Of a stretch of DNA of 8,445 bases, positions 4,058 through 8,445 are shown one piece after another; positions within the stretch are counted from its first letter, which is position 1, and each line of letters begins with the position of its first letter. This DNA is from an uncultured Mesorhizobium sp. (GTDB lineage: Bacteria; Pseudomonadota; Alphaproteobacteria; Rhizobiales; Rhizobiaceae): positions 1 to 8,445 of the forward strand of contig CATMOC010000135.1 of NCBI GenBank assembly GCA_950071955.1. The letters run 5' to 3'. The translations under genes and the position numbers were made by a program. The notes under the pieces are model-generated. The model searched no databases. It saw nothing but the letters and a program-made list of their open reading frames with translations, and had not been told where the DNA came from.

Positions 4058-4407
4058 GAACTCGCCTCCGGCCGTCGGTGTTCCAGCGGTTCGCTCCCGG
4101 ATTGCAGCTCCCCGTCGACCTCGCGATCGCGCCCACGATTCATCACGAAGCGCGCGAAGGCGACGGTAGCCAGGAACCCGACGAGACCCAGCGCGATCGC
4201 AACATCGACGTAGAGAGTCACCCCCGTCTTGATGCCGATGACGGCGATGAAGCCGATCGCGACCGCCACGAGCATGTCGAGCCCGACGATGCGATCCGGC
4301 AAGGTCGGCCCGCGCACGACGCGCAACACCGTCACGAGAAACGATAGGCTGAGCAGCGCCAGCGCCAAGTATACCGCGCCGGTCAGGAACGCTTCGCTGG
4401 CGTTCAT
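4054..4407 (-). CDS. mrpF: Mrp cation/proton antiporter subunit F
   Basis: Small membrane subunit of the Mrp complex, 117 residues. Three membrane segments are visible at about 6-28, 40-60 and 64-86. The motif [18 protein letters not shown] (29-46) is the family signature. The protein is longer than the roughly 90-residue Bacillus MrpF because of a charged C-terminal tail of about 28 residues ([20 protein letters not shown] and on). Part of that tail is the DNA that also supplies the mrpG ribosome binding site, so the extension may be partly a by-product of gene overlap. The start at 4407 overlaps the mrpE stop by ATGA and has GGAGG 7 nt upstream. Confidence 0.94.
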   Translation of the reverse strand: MNASEAFLTGAVYLALALLSLSFLVTVLRVVRGPTLPDRIVGLDMLVAVAIGFIAVIGIKTGVTLYVDVAIALGLVGFLATVAFARFVMNRGRDREVDGELQSGSEPLEHRRPEASS

Positions 4408-4877
4408 CGAAACGCCTCCATGATCTTGCGCTCGAAACCGTTCGCGATGTCGAGCCGCGTCTGGTCCGGGTCCGAGCAGTCCAGCGCATGCACGTAAAGG
4501 AAGCGCCGATCTTCCGAAACGTCCACCGAGAGCGTTCCCGGGGTCAGTGTGATGAGGTTCGCCAGCAGCGTGATCTCGAACTCGCGGTCGACCTTCAACG
4601 GATAGGCGAAGATGCCGGGCTTCAGGTCCATCCGCGGCTGCACGACCAGCACGGCGACGCGCCAGGAGGACAGGACCAGTTCGTAGAGGAACAGGGCGAA
4701 AAGCGACACGACGCGGCGCGTCCGCCGGAAGTAGCCGAGAGAGCCGGCCTGCTCGCGGATCAGATAGAGCGCGCCGGCGCCGAGAACGAACCCGAAGAGG
4801 AAGTTCGAGATGGTTGCCGAACCAGTGACGGCCACCCATGCGAGCGCAAGCAGGATGTTGATCAGATAGATCGTCAT
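4404..4877 (-). CDS. mrpE: Mrp cation/proton antiporter subunit E
   Basis: MrpE subunit (MnhE/PhaE family), 157 residues, the usual length. N-terminal hydrophobic segments at about 2-18 and 22-40 and a third at about 56-80 are followed by a cytoplasmic domain of about 75 residues. Family motifs are [16 protein letters not shown] (79-94) and [17 protein letters not shown] (104-120). In studied Mrp systems MrpE is needed for complex stability and antiport, though its precise step is unclear. The ATG at 4877 overlaps the mrpD stop by ATGA. A strong GGAGGAGG sits just before it, encoding the closing glycines of mrpD, so one stretch gives both the MrpD C-terminus and the mrpE ribosome binding site. 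Confidence 0.95.
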   Translation of the reverse strand: MTIYLINILLALAWVAVTGSATISNFLFGFVLGAGALYLIREQAGSLGYFRRTRRVVSLFALFLYELVLSSWRVAVLVVQPRMDLKPGIFAYPLKVDREFEITLLANLITLTPGTLSVDVSEDRRFLYVHALDCSDPDQTRLDIANGFERKIMEAFR

Positions 4878-6448
4878 GATCCTCCTCCGGGCGGGAACAC
4901 CGCATCGAGATAGGAAGCGGGATCGGCAAGGCCGGCGGCCGCGGCGGCGGCGAGCCGGAGGAACGGCTCGGGATAGACGCCGATCGCGATTGCGGGAACG
5001 ATCAGCGCGGCAAGGACGCCGTATCCCGCCCCGGGGCTGATCGCCCGCTCGGCATCGGTGCGCTCGACCGTCTCGCCGGCATCCATCCGCCAGAACGAAA
5101 GTGCAAAGACGCGTCCGAGCGCGATGACCGTCAGGATGCTGCTCACGAGGATGGCGGAAGCCAGCCACCAGGCCCCGCTCTCGATCGAGGCCTTGACGAG
5201 CATGACCTTCGGCCAGAGCCCGGAAAGCGGCGGAAGGCCGGCAGCGGCCAGCACAAGAAGCAGCGCCATGGCGGCCAGCAGCGGATGGCTGCGATAGAGC
5301 CCCGCGGTCTCGTGCAGGGAGTAGCTTCCGCCGGCCTCGTGCATGAGCCCGGCAAGGAGATAGAGCGCGGTCATCACGAGGATCGAATGGACTGCGTAGA
5401 GAATGGTGCCGGTCACGCCAAGCGGCGTCCCCAGCGCCAGGCCGGAAAGCATCACTCCGATACCGGAAATGACGACGAAGCCGATGATCCTGCGCACGTC
5501 GGACTGGGCGAGCGCGCCGAGGATGCCAAGCAGCATGGTGGCGACCGCGATCCAGCCGATCAGGCCGGAAAGGACTTCCCGCTCGACCGGGAACAGGGTC
5601 ATCATCGTGCGCAGCAGCGCATAGATCCCGACCTTGGTCAGCAGTCCGCCGAAGAGCGCGGACGTCACGATGCGCGGCGTGTGGTAGGAGGCGGGCAGCC
5701 AGTAGTTAAGGGGAAACGCGGCGGCCTTCATCCCGAACGCCAGCAGGTAGAGCGTCGCGATCGTCATCAGCGGACCCGTCTCGCGCAATCCCTCCGCCTT
5801 GCGCGCGATGTCGGCCATATTGAGGGTCCCGAAGGTCCCGTAGAGCATGCCGGTCGTGATCAGGAAGACGGTCGTGGCGACGAGGTTGAGCACCGCGTAC
5901 TTGGTCGCGCCGTCGATCTGCCGCCGCTCCGACCCGAGGACCAGGAGCCCAAAGGACGAGATGACGAAGACCTCGAACCAGACGTAGAGGTTGAAGATGT
6001 CCCCCGTCAGGAAGGCGCCGTCGACGCCCGCCACCATTAGGAGGAGGAACGAGTAGAAGCCGTAGCGCCGGCCGGTCACGTTGATGTCGCGCAGGGCGAA
6101 GACGGCGGCGACGGTCGCCACGAAGGTTGCGGCTGTGGCAAACGTGGCACCCAGCACGTCGGCGTTGAAGGTGATGCCGAACGGCGGCAGCCATCGTCCC
6201 ATGGTCATCACGAGCGGCCCTTCTGAGACCACGCGCGCCAGCAGGAAAGCCGAGGACAGGAAGCTCGCAAAGAGAAAGAGGAACGCCAGGACGGCGTGAA
6301 CCCGCGTCCGGTGGCGGACCATCAGGAGCAGCGCCCCGCCGAGTATCGGCAGGGCGACGGGCGCGATCACCAGCCAGTCGGCGAGCGCCGTCGCGCCGGC
6401 GATGTGCGCCGCAGCCGTATCGATGGACGTCGCTCCTGGAGCCGCCAT
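4874..6448 (-). CDS. mrpD: Mrp cation/proton antiporter subunit D
   Basis: Large membrane subunit homologous to NuoL/M/N of respiratory complex I, thought to provide a proton path of the antiporter. At 524 residues it is slightly longer than the typical 490-500. About 14 membrane segments are apparent. Key residues of the NuoM/MrpD family are in place: E159 in [15 protein letters not shown]241 in [13 protein letters not shown]272 in [10 protein letters not shown] and K414 in [10 protein letters not shown]. The broken-helix loop LPASYHTP (251-258) is intact. The start at 6448 lies 7 nt after the mrpC stop with only a weak GAGACAG ahead of it. The first 22 or so residues ([20 protein letters not shown]) are an extra, poorly constrained N-terminus, so a later non-ATG start is possible, but no later ATG precedes the first helix. 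Confidence 0.95.
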   Translation of the reverse strand: MAAPGATSIDTAAAHIAGATALADWLVIAPVALPILGGALLLMVRHRTRVHAVLAFLFLFASFLSSAFLLARVVSEGPLVMTMGRWLPPFGITFNADVLGATFATAATFVATVAAVFALRDINVTGRRYGFYSFLLLMVAGVDGAFLTGDIFNLYVWFEVFVISSFGLLVLGSERRQIDGATKYAVLNLVATTVFLITTGMLYGTFGTLNMADIARKAEGLRETGPLMTIATLYLLAFGMKAAAFPLNYWLPASYHTPRIVTSALFGGLLTKVGIYALLRTMMTLFPVEREVLSGLIGWIAVATMLLGILGALAQSDVRRIIGFVVISGIGVMLSGLALGTPLGVTGTILYAVHSILVMTALYLLAGLMHEAGGSYSLHETAGLYRSHPLLAAMALLLVLAAAGLPPLSGLWPKVMLVKASIESGAWWLASAILVSSILTVIALGRVFALSFWRMDAGETVERTDAERAISPGAGYGVLAALIVPAIAIGVYPEPFLRLAAAAAAGLADPASYLDAVFPPGGGS

Positions 6449-6455
6449 GTCTGTC

Positions 6456-6833
6456 TCAGTAGCCCAGAGGAGGAAGGCTCTCGCCTTCGGGTTCGGCGAC
6501 GCGCATCTCGTCCGTGTCGTCCGTGCCGAGTTCCTGGTAGGCGCGATAGGCCAGGACCAGCAGGAAGGCGAAGAACGAGAAGGAGATCACGATCGCGGTC
6601 AGGATCAGGGCCTGCGGCAGCGGGTTCGCGACGACGCTCTCGATGCGCTCCGCACCGGCAGGAATGATCGGCGGCACTTCACGCACAATGCGGCCCGCGG
6701 TGAAGATCGTCATGTTGACGGCATTGCCGAAGATGACGATGCCGAGCAGAACCCGGATGATGTGCTTCGACAGCATCAGGTAGATCGCGACGGCGTAGAA
6801 CAGTCCGACGAGGCCGGCGAGCGCGGTTTCCAT
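6456..6833 (-). CDS. mrpC: Mrp cation/proton antiporter subunit C
   Basis: NuoK-like subunit of the Mrp complex, 125 residues. Three membrane helices are visible at about 4-21, 25-47 and 74-96. Family motifs are LLGIVIFGNAVNM (29-41) and NPLPQALILTAIVISFSFFA (70-89), as in MrpC/MnhC. A hydrophilic, acidic C-terminal tail of about 25 residues follows (GTDDTDEMRVAEPEGES). The ATG at 6833 shares one base with the mrpB stop (TGATG), with GGGAG about 8 nt upstream, so it is translationally coupled. It contacts MrpA and MrpD by homology to NuoK in complex I. Confidence 0.95.
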   Translation of the reverse strand: METALAGLVGLFYAVAIYLMLSKHIIRVLLGIVIFGNAVNMTIFTAGRIVREVPPIIPAGAERIESVVANPLPQALILTAIVISFSFFAFLLVLAYRAYQELGTDDTDEMRVAEPEGESLPPLGY

Positions 6834-7252
6834 CAGTCCCGCTCCCTTTCCTCGAGCGCCAAAGCGATCGAGGTGATCGATCCTACCACGACGAAATAGA
6901 CCCCGATGTCGAAGAAAAGGATGGTGGAGAGGTCGAGCGATACACCGAACAGGTTCACCGACGTCCAGATCCCCGTGAGGAAGGGCACGCCCTTGGCGAG
7001 CGAAACGAACCCCGACATCGCCGAGAGGAACAGCCCGAAGCCGGCCAGGCCCATTGGATGGAAGTAGAGCGCCCGGCGCACCGGCGCCACGCCGCAGGCG
7101 ATGCCGTAGATGGCGAAGGCGGACGCGGCGATCAGGCCGCCGATGAAGCCGCCGCCCGGTTCGTTGTGGCCGCGCAGGAGCACGAACACGGAAAACAGCA
7201 CCATAAGGCTGGTGAGATAGGGCGCCGTCGTGCGGAAGATCACCGTGCGCAT
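6833..7252 (-). CDS. mrpB: Mrp cation/proton antiporter subunit B
   Basis: MnhB-domain subunit of the Mrp complex, 139 residues. Four membrane segments are visible at about 11-26, 37-54, 68-86 and 110-132. The diagnostic motif is [15 protein letters not shown] (27-41), followed by [21 protein letters not shown] at about 93-113. It is a separate protein here and not fused to MrpA, which marks the operon as the seven-gene form (mrpABCDEFG) as opposed to the six-gene phaAB-fusion form known from Sinorhizobium meliloti. The ATG at 7252 follows the mrpA stop by a single base, with AAGGG about 5 nt upstream. The partner ion, Na+ or K+, cannot be read from this subunit. Confidence 0.95.
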   Translation of the reverse strand: MRTVIFRTTAPYLTSLMVLFSVFVLLRGHNEPGGGFIGGLIAASAFAIYGIACGVAPVRRALYFHPMGLAGFGLFLSAMSGFVSLAKGVPFLTGIWTSVNLFGVSLDLSTILFFDIGVYFVVVGSITSIALALEERERD

Positions 7253-7253
7253 G

Positions 7254-8445
7254 TCAGCCCTTCGCCTCCGCGGCGGGTTCGGACCGCGGCACGCGGATGC
7301 GGATCAGCGCCAGGATCGCCAGCCCGGCGATCATGACCACGGCGATCTCGCCCAGCGTGTCGAGGCCGCGGAAATCGACGATGATGACGTTCACGACGTT
7401 ACGCCCATGGGCGACCACGTAGGAGTAGGTGTTGAAGAATTCCGTAAGCGTGGCGTCGAACGGGACTTGGGTCACCTTGAGCAGCAGCATCGCGAACCCC
7501 GCCCCGCAAGCGCCAGATACGGCCACGTCCAGAAGTTTCTCCGGCGTCGGACGGTGATCGCTCGGGTGCAGGCGCAGTCGCGTCATGACGAGAGCCAGGA
7601 TGACGACCGACAGGGTTTCCACCATGAACTGCGTGAAGGAGAGGTCGGGCGCTCCGAACAGCATGAAAAGCAGCGCCACGGCGAAACCCTGTATGCCGAG
7701 CGAGACAATCGCCGTCAGCCGGTCCGCGGCGTAGGCGACGGCGCCGAGCCCGATCACCGCGATCAGGATGATGGTCCATTCGTAGAAAGCGAGATCCGGG
7801 AACGCTGGCCAGGCCGGCAATTCGCCGGACGCGATCATCGGCACCCAGAGCGCCAGCGCGATCATGATGAAGGTCACGGTCATGTAGACCTCGAGCCGGC
7901 CGTTCTGGACGATGGCCGTGACCCCGGCCGAAAACCGCACGAGCCCGCGCATGAACTGGTCGAAACCGCGATCCGGTCCCCAGCCGATCGCCCGCAGGAT
8001 GCCGGCCATCGCGGCCCTCGCGCGGTCGAGGAAGAGGTAGATCGCCACCCCGAGAAGCACCGTCACCACGGAGAGAACGAGCGGCAGTCCGACATGCGGA
8101 ACCACGGAGATGTAGACCTCCACCGGCGCACCAGCGACGGCGGACGCCATGGGGCTCGAGAGATACTGGTGCGATACGCCGGAGAAGATCGCGGTAGCGA
8201 GGCCTACGACCGCCAGCGTCAGGGGCCCCAGCCAGAGCAGGACCGGCCCCTCGTGCGGGTGCTTCGGCGTCTCGCGCAACTCTCCGAAGAAGGGCTTGAT
8301 GGCGACTGCGAAGCCGATGACGAACATCAGCGCGTTGCCGGCGATGGCGACCAGCGTGAACACGGAATTCCAACCGCCGGAAAAGTTCAGCGCCGCGTAG
8401 ATCTCCTCCTTGGCCAGGAAGCCGAAGAAGGGCGGCAGCCCGCCC
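7254..8445 (-). CDS. mrpA: Mrp cation/proton antiporter subunit A, C-terminal half (cut by window edge)
   Basis: The last 396 residues of MrpA, the largest subunit, related to NuoL of complex I. The frame is open to the right edge, so the start lies outside the window; the GTG at 8363 is only an internal valine. The visible part opens with [15 protein letters not shown], the conserved MrpA/NuoL loop and lysine near the middle of an approximately 780-970-residue protein. Further on are the MbhD-like segment [19 protein letters not shown] (about 261-279 of the visible part) and the MbhE-like C-terminus [20 protein letters not shown] (347-366). These tail domains occur in MrpA but not in NuoL and hold residues implicated in cation translocation. 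The stop at 7254-7256 is one base from the mrpB start. Confidence 0.95.
   Translation of the reverse strand, partial: GGLPPFFGFLAKEEIYAALNFSGGWNSVFTLVAIAGNALMFVIGFAVAIKPFFGELRETPKHPHEGPVLLWLGPLTLAVVGLATAIFSGVSHQYLSSPMASAVAGAPVEVYISVVPHVGLPLVLSVVTVLLGVAIYLFLDRARAAMAGILRAIGWGPDRGFDQFMRGLVRFSAGVTAIVQNGRLEVYMTVTFIMIALALWVPMIASGELPAWPAFPDLAFYEWTIILIAVIGLGAVAYAADRLTAIVSLGIQGFAVALLFMLFGAPDLSFTQFMVETLSVVILALVMTRLRLHPSDHRPTPEKLLDVAVSGACGAGFAMLLLKVTQVPFDATLTEFFNTYSYVVAHGRNVVNVIIVDFRGLDTLGEIAVVMIAGLAILALIRIRVPRSEPAAEAKG

Noticed and set aside
8361..8363. GTG at 8363 as the start of a separate 369-residue protein
   Set aside because: The same frame stays open to the right edge and reads [15 protein letters not shown] upstream, a conserved internal MrpA motif, so the codon is internal.

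Overview
The window looks like chromosomal core DNA from an alphaproteobacterium of the order Hyphomicrobiales (Rhizobiales). It is GC-rich, has dense and often overlapping genes, and carries a MucR/Ros zinc-finger regulator, a DUF5330-type protein beside SufE, a DUF6456 protein paired with a DnaA-domain-IV-like protein, and a seven-gene Mrp (Mnh/Pha) cation/proton antiporter operon. The order-level assignment is an inference from these protein families; the genus cannot be fixed by eye. I see no insertion sequence, phage gene, CRISPR array, rRNA or tRNA.

Layout. Positions 1-311 hold no convincing gene but carry a CtrA-box-like site at the far left. Positions 312-623 (+) encode a small membrane-anchored DUF5330-type protein. 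Positions 751-1179 (+) encode SufE, the sulfur-acceptor partner of a SufS cysteine desulfurase, with a good alphaproteobacterial housekeeping promoter in front. Converging on sufE with a 3-nt gap is a two-gene minus-strand unit: a DnaA-domain-IV-like HTH protein (1987-2430) followed with no gap by a DUF6456 protein (1183-1986). A divergent spacer (2431-2646) separates this unit from a small plus-strand protein of unknown function (2647-2994). That gene abuts tail to tail with mucR (2995-3420, -), and the mucR terminator lies inside its last codons.

Positions 3421-3706 are an AT-rich intergenic region with the likely mucR promoter, dyads and short tandem repeats. From 3707 to the right edge runs mrpABCDEFG on the minus strand. 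mrpA is cut by the window edge; B to G are complete. The genes overlap by 1-4 nt or sit 1-7 nt apart, and several ribosome binding sites lie inside the preceding gene. The seven products should form one membrane complex that exchanges cytoplasmic Na+ or K+ for external protons, supporting pH and salt tolerance.

Overall this is mostly ordinary core genome. The least understood parts are the DnaA-IV-like/DUF6456 pair, the small protein at 2647-2994, and the regulatory architecture around sufE, mucR and the convergent gene ends.
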